Positions 1 to 7,855 of a stretch of DNA of 64,000 bases are shown piece by piece. The notes under the pieces are model-generated. The model was not told where the DNA came from. It ran no database searches and saw only the letters and a list, made by a program, of their open reading frames with translations. A program made the translations under genes and the position numbers. The stretch lies in NCBI GenBank assembly GCA_913020115.1, contig CAJWBQ010000006.1, forward strand, positions 1 through 64,000, in the 5' to 3' direction. The DNA comes from an uncultured Cellvibrionales bacterium (GTDB taxonomy: Bacteria; Pseudomonadota; Gammaproteobacteria; Pseudomonadales; Cellvibrionaceae). Within the stretch, counting starts at the first letter, position 1. Each line of letters begins with the position of its first letter.

Positions 1-4
1 ATAA

Positions 5-91
5 TGGTGCCTCGGGCCGGAATTGAACCGGCACGATCTTGCGATCGGCAGATTTTAAGTCTGCTGTGTCTACCAATTCCACCACCGAGGC
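5..91 (-). tRNA. tRNA-Leu (anticodon UAA)
   Basis: An 87-nt cloverleaf reads on the minus strand. The 7-bp acceptor stem pairs GCCTCGG with CCGAGGC, and ACCA is encoded at the 3' end. The anticodon loop CTTAAAA sits in a GCAGA/TCTGC stem and gives anticodon TAA. A long variable arm (class II) and a T-loop of GTTCAATTC type are visible. It lies downstream of pgsA and tRNA-Cys, as in the enterobacterial pgsA-glyW-cysT-leuZ arrangement. Confidence 0.97.
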
Positions 92-213
92 TTTCGAGGG
101 GTGCTCTGCGAACAGAGTGGTATAGCGAGTTAAACTTAGAAGCTTAACTCTAGGGCTAGGCCCTAAGCGAGGCGCATGTTAACGCCCCAGGTAATACAAA
201 TCAATCTTAAAAA

Positions 214-287
214 TGGAGGCTCGAGCCGGAATCGAACCGGCGTGAACGGATTTGCAATCCGCAGCATAACCACTTTGCTATCGAGCC
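214..287 (-). tRNA. tRNA-Cys (anticodon GCA)
   Basis: A 74-nt tRNA reads on the minus strand. Acceptor arms GGCTCGA and TCGAGCC pair and are followed by TCCA. The anticodon arm is GCGGA-TTGCAAA-TCCGT with anticodon GCA, and the T-arm is CCGGTTCGATTCCGG. It lies 122 nt upstream of tRNA-Leu and 100 nt downstream of the pgsA stop, so it is probably co-transcribed with pgsA. The tRNA-Gly often found in this cluster is not seen between 288 and 387. Confidence 0.97.
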
Positions 288-387
288 TTTTAAATCTGTG
301 CTGTGGTCTCAGCGAGCTCGCATTATACGGACTTGCCACCCAATGTCTACCGCCTAAACCTATGAAATGCAGGCAATTTCTTAACAA

Positions 388-978
388 TTAAGGCTCAAGG
401 CCTGAATCGTCTTTGTCCTCTTCACCTGCCATCGGCTTCAAACTCGGCCAAGCCGCTCTAAGGTAGATAAACATTGACCAAAGCGTAAGAATTGCAGCCA
501 CATAGAGCAAAATATAACCAAGATAGGTGAAGTAGACGTGAAAGTCTTTGTTAAAGGCCAAAAGCACGATAATTGAAATAATCTGTAGTACGGTTTTCAC
601 TTTTCCTATGTAAGACACGGCAACGTTGGAGCGCTGACCAATTTCTGCCATCCACTCTCTGAGCGCCGAAACCAATATCTCCCTGCAAATGATCACCGCA
701 GCCGGAATCGCAAACCAAGGCGAGGCATGCACTTCTACTAAGAGTACCAGGGCTACGGCTACCATGAGTTTGTCGGCAACGGGGTCTAAAAAGGCCCCAA
801 AGGGTGTGCTCTGGTCGTATTTACGGGCAATGTAGCCGTCTAACCAGTCGGTGATGCCGGCAAAAGCAAAGATTGCGGCCGATACGGGGTAGCTCCATCC
901 GTAAGGTAGATAAAACACTACTATGAATACGGGAATGAGGATAACCCGGAGAATGGTAATTTGATTCGCTAAATTCAT
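388..978 (-). CDS. pgsA: CDP-diacylglycerol--glycerol-3-phosphate 3-phosphatidyltransferase (PgsA)
   Basis: This membrane enzyme makes phosphatidylglycerol phosphate from CDP-diacylglycerol and glycerol-3-phosphate, the committed step to phosphatidylglycerol and cardiolipin. The CDP-alcohol phosphatidyltransferase signature D-x2-DG-x2-AR-x8-G-x3-D-x3-D is complete, at about residues 44-69. Several hydrophobic helices cover most of the 196 residues, and the C-terminus is short and acidic. I take the ATG at 978; the reading frame extends three codons further to a TTG at 987. It sits directly downstream of uvrC, the usual gammaproteobacterial pairing, followed by tRNA-Cys and tRNA-Leu. Confidence 0.96.
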   Translation of the reverse strand: MNLANQITILRVILIPVFIVVFYLPYGWSYPVSAAIFAFAGITDWLDGYIARKYDQSTPFGAFLDPVADKLMVAVALVLLVEVHASPWFAIPAAVIICREILVSALREWMAEIGQRSNVAVSYIGKVKTVLQIISIIVLLAFNKDFHVYFTYLGYILLYVAAILTLWSMFIYLRAAWPSLKPMAGEEDKDDSGLEP

Positions 979-1003
979 AAAATCCAAATGCGCTGTAGAT
1001 AGG

Positions 1004-1049
1004 AGCTGTTAGTTACGAGCTAACAGCTATGAGCTAAGAGTTACGAGCT
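1004..1049. repeat. Hairpin and 11-bp direct repeat between uvrC and pgsA
   Basis: AGCTGTTAG (1004-1012) and CTAACAGCT (1020-1028) form a perfect 9-bp inverted repeat with a 7-nt loop. The sequence AGTTACGAGCT occurs twice, at 1011-1021 and 1039-1049. The block fills most of the 76-bp pgsA-uvrC gap. There is no U-tract, so it is not an obvious terminator. It could be an RNA-processing signal or a member of a dispersed intergenic repeat family. Confidence 0.6.
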
Positions 1050-1054
1050 GCACG

Positions 1055-2923
1055 TTACCCGCTGTGCAGGGCGCTGTAAATGTCTTCTGCAATTTTTTTG
1101 CTGATTGTGGGCACTCGAGCTAAGTCTTCCGCACTCGCCCTCTTCACTTCATGCAAGCCGCCAAAATGCCGCAAGAGCTCTCGGCGTCGCTTGGCGCCCA
1201 CTCCTGGGATGTCTTCCAGGGTGGAGGTATTGCGCTTCTTATCGCGCCGCTGCTTGTGGCCGGTGATGGCAAAGCGGTGAGCCTCGTCGCGAATGTGTTG
1301 GATAAGGTGCAAGGCCCCTGAGTCGCTGTTTAAAACCAGCTCTGTGGTGGAGTTGTCGAAGAACAAGGTTTCAAAACCCGCTTTGCGCGTGGTGCCTTTG
1401 GCTACACCTAGTAAACGCACGCCCTCTATGCCCAATTCCAACATCACCCGTCGGGCTGCACTCAGTTGACCCTTGCCACCGTCTATTAGCAGTACGTCTG
1501 GTAATTTGCCTTCACCCTTTTTAATACGGGTATAGCGCCGTGTTAAGGCCTGCTCCATGGCAGCGTAGTCATCGCCGCCGGTAATGCCTTCTATATTGAA
1601 GCGCCGATAGTCAGATTTTAAGGGGCCGCCGGTATCAAACACCACACATGAGGCCACGGTAAGCTCACCGCTGCTGTGGCTGATATCAAAACACTCTAGG
1701 CGCTGGGGCATCTCGTCCAAACCCATGGCGTCTTGCAGCAATTCAAAACGTTTGAGCTGGCTCTGCTTGCTGGCTAAGCGCGCCATGAGGTTTTGTCGCG
1801 CCGCCTCCAGGGCCAATTCTCGCCATTTGGCGCGATGACTGCGCACTTTAGCGCTGATACTAATTTGCCGGCCAGCTTGCAGTGAGAGCGCTTCAGCGAT
1901 GGCCTCCTGGTCTTCTAGTTCGTCACTAATAATAATTTCCGGGGGCACTTCGCGCCCAGAGCTGCCCAGATAGAACTGCGGCAAAAATGCGCTGAGCACT
2001 TCGGCTTCATTCTCTGCCAATTTTTCAGAGGGAAAATAGCTCTTGCTGCCTAAAATACGCCCCTGGCGAATAAACAGCACGTGCACACACACGCCGCCCC
2101 CTTCGCGAATAAGGGCCACAACGTCTGCCTCACCATTGACAGCATCAATGGACTGGGAAGCCTGCAGCCGGCGCAAGGCCGATATTTGATCGCGATACTG
2201 GGCGGCGGCTTCAAAATCTAGATCTTGAGCCGCGGCGTCCATTTGATTGGCAAGTTCGGTGGTCAGCTTCTCACTGTCACCGCGCAGGTAAAGGGCGGTA
2301 TGCCGCAAATCGCGCTGGTAGTCTTCTTTGGAGATAAGCTCGACACAGGGCCCACTGCAGCGCTTTATCTGATATTGCAGGCAGGGTCGAGAGCGGTTGC
2401 GATAAACACTGTCTTCACACTGCCTTATTCGAAAGGTTTTCTGCAAAAAATCTAGGCTGCTGCGAACGGCACCCACATTGGGGTATGGCCCAAAGTAGTC
2501 GCCTTTCTTTTTGCGTGAACCGCGGTGTAGGGAAATACGGGGGAAATCGTCTTCGCTAGAGACAAAAATGTAAGGATAAGATTTGTCGTCTCGCAAAAGA
2601 ATGTTGTAAGGCGGACGCTGTGACTTAATGAGGTTGTGTTCAAGAATGAGCGCTTCAGCTTCACTACGGGTGACGGTCACCTCTATCTGCCGTATACGGC
2701 CTACCAAAGCGACGGTTTTGCTGTTTAAGCCCGTATTGCGAAAATAGCTGGAAACACGATTTTTGAGATTCTTGGCTTTGCCAACGTAAAGAATACTCCC
2801 CGCCTCGTCGAACATTTGATACACACCCGCTTGGGCGGTCAAGTTTTTCAAGAAGGTCTTATGATCAAAACCGGCGGCCTCACTTTCGGGCAGTTTGTCA
2901 GCTTGTTCGGGGGTATCGGTCAC
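1055..2923 (-). CDS. uvrC: UvrABC excinuclease subunit C
   Basis: UvrC makes both incisions around bulky lesions during nucleotide excision repair. The 622-residue product has the family's usual length. An N-terminal GIY-YIG nuclease domain (GVY at 33-35, YVG at 46-48) is followed by Cys-rich and UVR segments near 165-255. The RNase H-like second nuclease follows, and C-terminal helix-hairpin-helix motifs (DIPGVGAKRRRELL) begin near 568. The start is a GTG at 2923, because no ATG lies in frame before the upstream stop. The gene lies between the degenerate GacA/UvrY-like regulator and pgsA, matching the enterobacterial uvrY-uvrC-pgsA order. Confidence 0.97.
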   Translation of the reverse strand: MTDTPEQADKLPESEAAGFDHKTFLKNLTAQAGVYQMFDEAGSILYVGKAKNLKNRVSSYFRNTGLNSKTVALVGRIRQIEVTVTRSEAEALILEHNLIKSQRPPYNILLRDDKSYPYIFVSSEDDFPRISLHRGSRKKKGDYFGPYPNVGAVRSSLDFLQKTFRIRQCEDSVYRNRSRPCLQYQIKRCSGPCVELISKEDYQRDLRHTALYLRGDSEKLTTELANQMDAAAQDLDFEAAAQYRDQISALRRLQASQSIDAVNGEADVVALIREGGGVCVHVLFIRQGRILGSKSYFPSEKLAENEAEVLSAFLPQFYLGSSGREVPPEIIISDELEDQEAIAEALSLQAGRQISISAKVRSHRAKWRELALEAARQNLMARLASKQSQLKRFELLQDAMGLDEMPQRLECFDISHSSGELTVASCVVFDTGGPLKSDYRRFNIEGITGGDDYAAMEQALTRRYTRIKKGEGKLPDVLLIDGGKGQLSAARRVMLELGIEGVRLLGVAKGTTRKAGFETLFFDNSTTELVLNSDSGALHLIQHIRDEAHRFAITGHKQRRDKKRNTSTLEDIPGVGAKRRRELLRHFGGLHEVKRASAEDLARVPTISKKIAEDIYSALHSG

Positions 2924-2976
2924 GGCAGTCCAGTATTCATCAAGAAATAATCAACGTTCTATGCAGGTATTGTATA

Positions 2977-3687
2977 TCAATAAACGCGGCAAGTTGGTTT
3001 TTTGTCTGGTAATAAACGCTGGGTTAACAGGGTAAGTTGAACGTCACTGCACACATTCAGTTTGCGATAAATTCGGTAGCGGTAAGTTTGCACCGTTTTG
3101 GGGGACAGTGAGAAGCGCTCGGCTATCTCGGCAATTAACATTCCCTGGCTAATGGCGTGGGCGGTTTGCCATTCGCGGGTTGAAAGGCTATCGAATATTT
3201 CACCTTTGCAAGCGCCGTGCATCTTCGCTAGGGCCAGGTGTTGAGTCACGCTGGCGCTGAAGTAGAATTGAGAGTGGCGGATACTCTTGAGCGCGTGAAG
3301 AATTTCACTGTAAGTGCAGTCATCCGCCAGCATCCGCGTCACTCCCGTGCTTACCATCCGCGAGAGATTCCAGGGGCAAGGTGGAATATTCAGCAGCAAG
3401 ATATTACCCATAGGGAATTTATTGCGTCGGGCAAACTCCAAAAAGCTGATGGTATTCGCACCATAGCTAAGCAGCAGAATATCGGGCGCCCGTGTTCTCA
3501 ATTGTTCTTTTAATGACTGGCTTGAATGAATGAGCGCGCATGATGTTACGCTTGACTGCGCACCTAATAATTCGGCCATACAGAATAAAAATGATGAGGC
3601 CTCTCCCAGCAACAAGACTTCGTTAGCTGGAACCCCAGGTGTTGATTTTTCTCGCTCAGCAATGTCTAGAAGTTTTACGGCATCCAT
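2977..3687 (-). CDS. GacA/UvrY-like LuxR-family regulator with a non-phosphorylatable receiver domain
   Basis: The 236-residue product aligns along its length with GacA/UvrY and occupies the uvrY position upstream of uvrC. The C-terminal LuxR helix-turn-helix (about 167-230) is well preserved, with LSTREWQ and LSPKTVQTYRYRIYRKL. The receiver half is degenerate. The acidic pair expected in VLLVDD is replaced in VLLLGE (24-29), the phospho-acceptor Asp of the VLMDMSMP-type segment is Ser74 (ILLLSYGAN), and the conserved Lys is Asp122. The sequence therefore suggests a DNA-binding protein that cannot be switched by an ordinary Asp phosphorelay. I chose the ATG at 3687 because GGAG lies 9 nt upstream; a GTG at 3702 is also in frame. 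The orthology is inference from synteny plus the HTH. Confidence 0.8.
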   Translation of the reverse strand: MDAVKLLDIAEREKSTPGVPANEVLLLGEASSFLFCMAELLGAQSSVTSCALIHSSQSLKEQLRTRAPDILLLSYGANTISFLEFARRNKFPMGNILLLNIPPCPWNLSRMVSTGVTRMLADDCTYSEILHALKSIRHSQFYFSASVTQHLALAKMHGACKGEIFDSLSTREWQTAHAISQGMLIAEIAERFSLSPKTVQTYRYRIYRKLNVCSDVQLTLLTQRLLPDKKPTCRVY

Positions 3688-3825
3688 TCCGGCAATCTCC
3701 ACTTAATTTTACAGGCCTCAGTATAAAGGGCCCGCTAACAATAAGAAGAATGCATATTCAGCTCAAACGTTTTTATGGCTAGTACAAATGACTGAGACAA
3801 ATTCAGTGCGGCTTTCTATTAGCCT

Positions 3826-4845
3826 TTAAGGATAAACCCTGGGTTCCATTTCAAGGTTCACTGCATATTGTTCAAACACACGCTCTTGCACGTATTTAGC
3901 CAGCGCGAGTAAGTCTAACCCGCTGCCCTGTTGAGTATTTGTCAGTACCAGAGCCTGCTGTTTGTGTACACTCGCCCCACCTCGCTGCTCGCCTTTTAAA
4001 CCCGCATGCTCAATCAACCAAGCCGCCGCCAACTTCGTGTGCCCCGCTCCGGCGGCGTAAGCCACCACAGTGGGGTAACGCTGTCGCAAGTTTTCAAAGT
4101 CTTCATTGCTGACGATGGGGTTTTTGAAAAAACTACCGGCATTGGGAATGTCTTCTGGTTTGGGGAGCTTTGCACTGCGAATCTCACAGACCGCATCGCT
4201 GATGTTTTGGGGAGTAAGGTCAGCCTCAGGTATTGTCGCCAGCGCCTGCTTCAGCGCGGGGTACTCGATCATGTTGTGCGGTGACTTGTGCAATTTAAGT
4301 GTAACGTGGGTAATGATATAGCGGTCGCGGAAACGATTTTTAAAAATACTGTCTCGGTAAGCAAACTCACAGGCGTCTTTTTCAAAGTTAACCACGACAC
4401 GAGACTGAATTTCCATGGCCCGCAATTCGGAAAAAACATCCTTCAACTCAACACCGTAGGCACCAATATTCTGAATGGGGGCCGCGCCAACATTGCCGGG
4501 AATAAGCGAAAGGTTTTCTAAACCCCAATAGTGAAAGCCAAGACAGTAGCGCACTAGATTGTGCCAGTTTTCGCCAGCGCCCACCTGCAGATAAACAAAG
4601 TTTTCATCTTCATCAACAAGCTCGATACCTGCGTGCTTAACCATTATGGCCAAACCTGGAAAATCATCAGCTAAGACAATGTTGCTACCACCACCTAAAA
4701 CCAAAAGGGGCAATTGCCCTTCCCTGGCAAATTTTAAGGCAGCACTCAACTCATCGTTATCACGAACCTCAACAAAAAATTTGGCCTTTGCCGCAATAGC
4801 CAAGGTGTTAAGGTGCTGTAAGCAATAATCTGGAATGATTGTCAT
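3826..4845 (-). CDS. murB: UDP-N-acetylenolpyruvoylglucosamine reductase
   Basis: MurB reduces enolpyruvyl-UDP-GlcNAc to UDP-MurNAc with NADPH and FAD in the cytoplasmic phase of peptidoglycan synthesis. The FAD-binding PP-loop motif GGGSNIVLAD is at 51-60, the IPGNVGAAPIQNIGAYG segment is at 115-131, and the proton-donor Ser is Ser238 in NAGSFFKNP. The 339-residue length and the extra C-terminal region fit the type I (E. coli-like) enzyme. It is the last gene of the exbB-exbD-lpxK-kdsB-murB run, 20 bp after kdsB. Confidence 0.97.
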   Translation of the reverse strand: MTIIPDYCLQHLNTLAIAAKAKFFVEVRDNDELSAALKFAREGQLPLLVLGGGSNIVLADDFPGLAIMVKHAGIELVDEDENFVYLQVGAGENWHNLVRYCLGFHYWGLENLSLIPGNVGAAPIQNIGAYGVELKDVFSELRAMEIQSRVVVNFEKDACEFAYRDSIFKNRFRDRYIITHVTLKLHKSPHNMIEYPALKQALATIPEADLTPQNISDAVCEIRSAKLPKPEDIPNAGSFFKNPIVSNEDFENLRQRYPTVVAYAAGAGHTKLAAAWLIEHAGLKGEQRGGASVHKQQALVLTNTQQGSGLDLLALAKYVQERVFEQYAVNLEMEPRVYP

Positions 4846-4865
4846 GGTTAAGTCTTTACTGCGCT

Positions 4866-5636
4866 TTAGCCGCTAGTGCTAGGGTTAAAATGTGCTCGCA
4901 CACGCTCAAGGTCTTCTTCGGTATCCACACCGGCGGGAACGGCTTCGCAGGCTTCGGCAACATGAATTAATTCTCCATTCCAAAGCACTCGCAACTGCTC
5001 TAAACATTCAATTGTCTCAAGCGGTGCCATGTCCCAAGTGATAAAACGGTTCAACAAGGCAACGCGATAGGCGTAAATGCCAATGTGACGCTGAGCAGGA
5101 AAGTTGGCGGGCAAGGCATCGGGATGTTGCGCAAAAGCATCTCTTGGCCAGGGGATGGGCGCGCGACTAAAATAAAGGGCTATGCCGTCTTGCCGGCGAA
5201 TAACTTTAACGGCGTTTGGGTCGAGGAACACAGCAATGTCATCAATGTCTTCACTGAGTGTTGCGACACTGGCCTGATCCGCATTTGCCAAATTCTCAGC
5301 CACTTGGTTTATCACGGCCGAAGGAATTAATGGTTCGTCACCTTGAACATTCACTACAATGTCATCGTCGCTCAAGCCCAGCTGGGCAGCCACTTCTTGC
5401 AGCCGGTCAGTGCCAGACTGGTGCTCGCTAGAGGTCATACAAACGCTGCCACCAAAAGCCTTAACCGCCGCCTCTATACGTGCATCATCGGTTGCCACAA
5501 TCACTGCTTTGGCCTGACTCAATTGGGCGCGCTCTACCACGTGCTGAATCATCGGCTTGCCGCCTATATCTTTTAAAGGCTTCGCTGGCAAGCGTGAAGA
5601 ACCATAACGTGCGGGAATAACAACGTAAAAACTCAT
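4866..5636 (-). CDS. kdsB: 3-deoxy-manno-octulosonate cytidylyltransferase
   Basis: KdsB activates Kdo as CMP-Kdo for transfer to lipid A. The 256-residue product starts with [20 protein letters not shown], the nucleotidyltransferase signature. It also contains [10 protein letters not shown] near 98-107 and the TPAG-type tail near [15 protein letters not shown]. It lies 32 bp after lpxK and 20 bp before murB, consistent with a cell-envelope operon. The small Trm112-like gene that commonly separates lpxK and kdsB in related bacteria is absent; the gap is too short to hold one. Confidence 0.97.
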   Translation of the reverse strand: MSFYVVIPARYGSSRLPAKPLKDIGGKPMIQHVVERAQLSQAKAVIVATDDARIEAAVKAFGGSVCMTSSEHQSGTDRLQEVAAQLGLSDDDIVVNVQGDEPLIPSAVINQVAENLANADQASVATLSEDIDDIAVFLDPNAVKVIRRQDGIALYFSRAPIPWPRDAFAQHPDALPANFPAQRHIGIYAYRVALLNRFITWDMAPLETIECLEQLRVLWNGELIHVAEACEAVPAGVDTEEDLERVRAHFNPSTSG

Positions 5637-5668
5637 GGAATTAAACTCTCTACTTTAGCGACGCAACC

Positions 5669-6694
5669 TTAAGGCGATACTTGTTTGCGAACGCGAGATA
5701 AAAACTGCTGCCAGAACATTTTTGGTAATTCAGATTCAACGGCTAAGTACCAACAGCGCTCGCTGGCGAAGTCTTGGCATTTTACCGCATCTTTAGCTGT
5801 CATTAATACTGTCTGTTCGCGGGGAATGTCTTCGGCTCGGTAGGCGTAATGATCGGCAAAGGCGCGGGACTCAAAATCCAAATCTAATGCACTTAAGGTA
5901 TTGAAAAAACGCTGCGGATTGCCTATTCCAGCCACGGCCAAGAGGTCCGGCTCTGCCACAAAGGCGCTCAAGGGCAAGGTTTGCGTAATATCTAACACAG
6001 AATGCCAACTCTGAGGCTTGAGTCTCATGGAATACTGGACAGACGCCGGAATAGGTTTTTCGTCACGAGCAGGCCCATTTACCACAACAAAATCAACCGC
6101 CTCTAGTCGGCGACCCGTTTCCCGAAGTGGCCCAGCGGGCAGGCACAGGCCGTTGCCTAGGCCTCGGGCTCCGTCAATCACTGCGATCTCGATATGGCGC
6201 GGCAAGCGATAATGCTGAAGGCCATCATCACTCAGGATCACATCGCAGTCGTGGGCCTCCACCAAGGCCTCTAGTGCAGCAGCGCGATCGCGCCCCACGG
6301 CGAGTGGGCAGGCCAATTGCTGGTAAATAAGAAAGGGCTCGTCGCCTAAGTCGAGAGCGCTACTGTGGGGGCCTGCTAGATAGACGGCGTCACTCGACTC
6401 CTCATCGCGGCCGTAACCTCTGGAAATAACTCCAGGATTGAAACCCTCTTCACGCAGGCGCTTCACCAAAGCTATCAGTAAAGGGGTTTTGCCAGTCCCA
6501 CCCAAGGTAATATTGCCCACTACCACAATGGCCAGGTTTTTTGGCAAGCTAGAGGCTAACTCATGGGCAGATTGTTGCTGGAAGAATTTACGGCAGCGGC
6601 TCAAAGCCTGAAACAGAGCACTGAGAGGGCGCAGCAGATGCAACCACCAGCGACCCTCATACCACACCTGCAGGCAGCGGTTTTCAAAACTCAT
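5669..6694 (-). CDS. lpxK: Tetraacyldisaccharide 4'-kinase
   Basis: LpxK phosphorylates the 4' position of the lipid A disaccharide at the inner membrane. The 341-residue protein has an N-terminal amphipathic/membrane-proximal segment and a Walker A motif GNITLGGTGKTP (60-71). The family motif SDDGLQHYRLPR and the RAGP-like segment LCLPAGPLRE follow. It begins 1 bp after the exbD stop, so the two genes are translationally close. Its product feeds the same lipopolysaccharide core pathway as the downstream kdsB. Confidence 0.96.
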   Translation of the reverse strand: MSFENRCLQVWYEGRWWLHLLRPLSALFQALSRCRKFFQQQSAHELASSLPKNLAIVVVGNITLGGTGKTPLLIALVKRLREEGFNPGVISRGYGRDEESSDAVYLAGPHSSALDLGDEPFLIYQQLACPLAVGRDRAAALEALVEAHDCDVILSDDGLQHYRLPRHIEIAVIDGARGLGNGLCLPAGPLRETGRRLEAVDFVVVNGPARDEKPIPASVQYSMRLKPQSWHSVLDITQTLPLSAFVAEPDLLAVAGIGNPQRFFNTLSALDLDFESRAFADHYAYRAEDIPREQTVLMTAKDAVKCQDFASERCWYLAVESELPKMFWQQFLSRVRKQVSP

Positions 6695-6695
6695 A

Positions 6696-7118
6696 TCAGG
6701 CTTCAGGCACCGGGTTTTTAGTGGTAATGCTCAAATGCACAAAACCCAATTGCCCAGCGGCGTCCATAGCCCGCACTACGGCTTGGTGGGGGGTTTTAGC
6801 GTCGGCGGTAATGACCATCGGCAAAGAAGTATCACCCTCCGCGGTTTTTTCAATGGCGCCTTTAAGGGTTGTCAGCGTTGTATTGACCACGCTCTTGCCA
6901 TTGATGGCATAGCTGCCATCGGCATTGATCAATATTTCAATTTGCTGCTTTTGTTCCAGCATAGGCTCACCATCGCTTTCCGGCAAATCTAAGCTTAAAT
7001 GGGTTTCTTTAGTGAAGGTGGTAGACACCATAAAAAATATTAACAACAAAAACACCACATCAATGAGCGGCGTCAAATTAACGTTATCGTCTTCTTTTTT
7101 TTGTCGTCTAAACTGCAC
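6696..7118 (-). CDS. exbD: ExbD/TolR-family biopolymer transport protein
   Basis: This 140-residue protein has a short basic cytoplasmic N-terminus and one transmembrane helix. The helix begins NLTPLIDVVFLLLIFF and carries the conserved proton-conducting Asp20. A periplasmic domain follows. With ExbB it forms a proton-driven motor that energises TonB/TolA-type partners. No tonB gene is adjacent, so the partner is unknown; the TonB-dependent receptor at 35.9 kb is one possible client. It lies 36 bp after exbB. Confidence 0.93.
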   Translation of the reverse strand: MQFRRQKKEDDNVNLTPLIDVVFLLLIFFMVSTTFTKETHLSLDLPESDGEPMLEQKQQIEILINADGSYAINGKSVVNTTLTTLKGAIEKTAEGDTSLPMVITADAKTPHQAVVRAMDAAGQLGFVHLSITTKNPVPEA

Positions 7119-7154
7119 GCGCGTTATCTCTCTAGAATGTGTTTAGGGCCAAAC

Positions 7155-7784
7155 TCAAGCGGCAACTTTGGTTTCCGTTCTTCGCTCGCTGTGCAGGGCG
7201 TCTACCAACTTAATGGCTTCCTGCTCCATGATAATCACTAAGTTATCAACGTGACGTTGAAAGTAACGGTGCGCCATCATGGCTGGAATCGCGACACACA
7301 AACCCGCCGCTGTGGTTACTAAAGCCTCAGAAATTCCGCCGGCCAATACGCCCGCGTTGCCCGCGCCCTCTAACATAATGGCGGTAAATACTTTAATCAT
7401 GCCGAACACTGTGCCCAACAACCCCAGTAAAGGGGCGATGGCGGCAACGGTGCCCAGTGCACCTAGATAGCGCTCCATCTCATGGATAACATGGCTGGCC
7501 GCTTCTTGAATACTGTCTTTCATCACCTCCCGACCGTGCCGAGAATTACTTAAACCTGCGGCTAATATTTTACCCAGTGGTGAGGACTGCTTAAGCACTT
7601 TTAATTTGGCGGCATCAAGCTGATTATTTTTGATCCAGCTCCACACTTCACCAACTTGGTGCTTGGGGGCAATCTTCTGCGCGTTGAGAGTCCAATAGCG
7701 CTCGATGCTAATGGCGATCACGACAATTGAACAAATTATGATCGGCAGCATTAATAAGCCACCCGACGCTACAATTTCAAACAC
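7155..7784 (-). CDS. exbB: ExbB/TolQ/MotA-family proton channel protein
   Basis: The 209-residue inner-membrane protein has three hydrophobic helices. The MotA/TolQ/ExbB signature covers LGTVAAIAPLLGLLGTVFGM and the following ISEALVTTAAGLCVAIPA. It partners ExbD, encoded immediately downstream. An SD-like GGAG lies just before the ATG at 7784. It is the first gene of the run leading to lpxK, kdsB and murB, and comEC ends 71 bp upstream of it. Confidence 0.94.
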   Translation of the reverse strand: MFEIVASGGLLMLPIIICSIVVIAISIERYWTLNAQKIAPKHQVGEVWSWIKNNQLDAAKLKVLKQSSPLGKILAAGLSNSRHGREVMKDSIQEAASHVIHEMERYLGALGTVAAIAPLLGLLGTVFGMIKVFTAIMLEGAGNAGVLAGGISEALVTTAAGLCVAIPAMMAHRYFQRHVDNLVIIMEQEAIKLVDALHSERRTETKVAA

Positions 7785-7855
7785 ACAACTCTCCTTTGCT
7801 GACTATGAGCTTGAACAGGACTCTACCACACACTGGGGTGACTGATAATGTTCTT

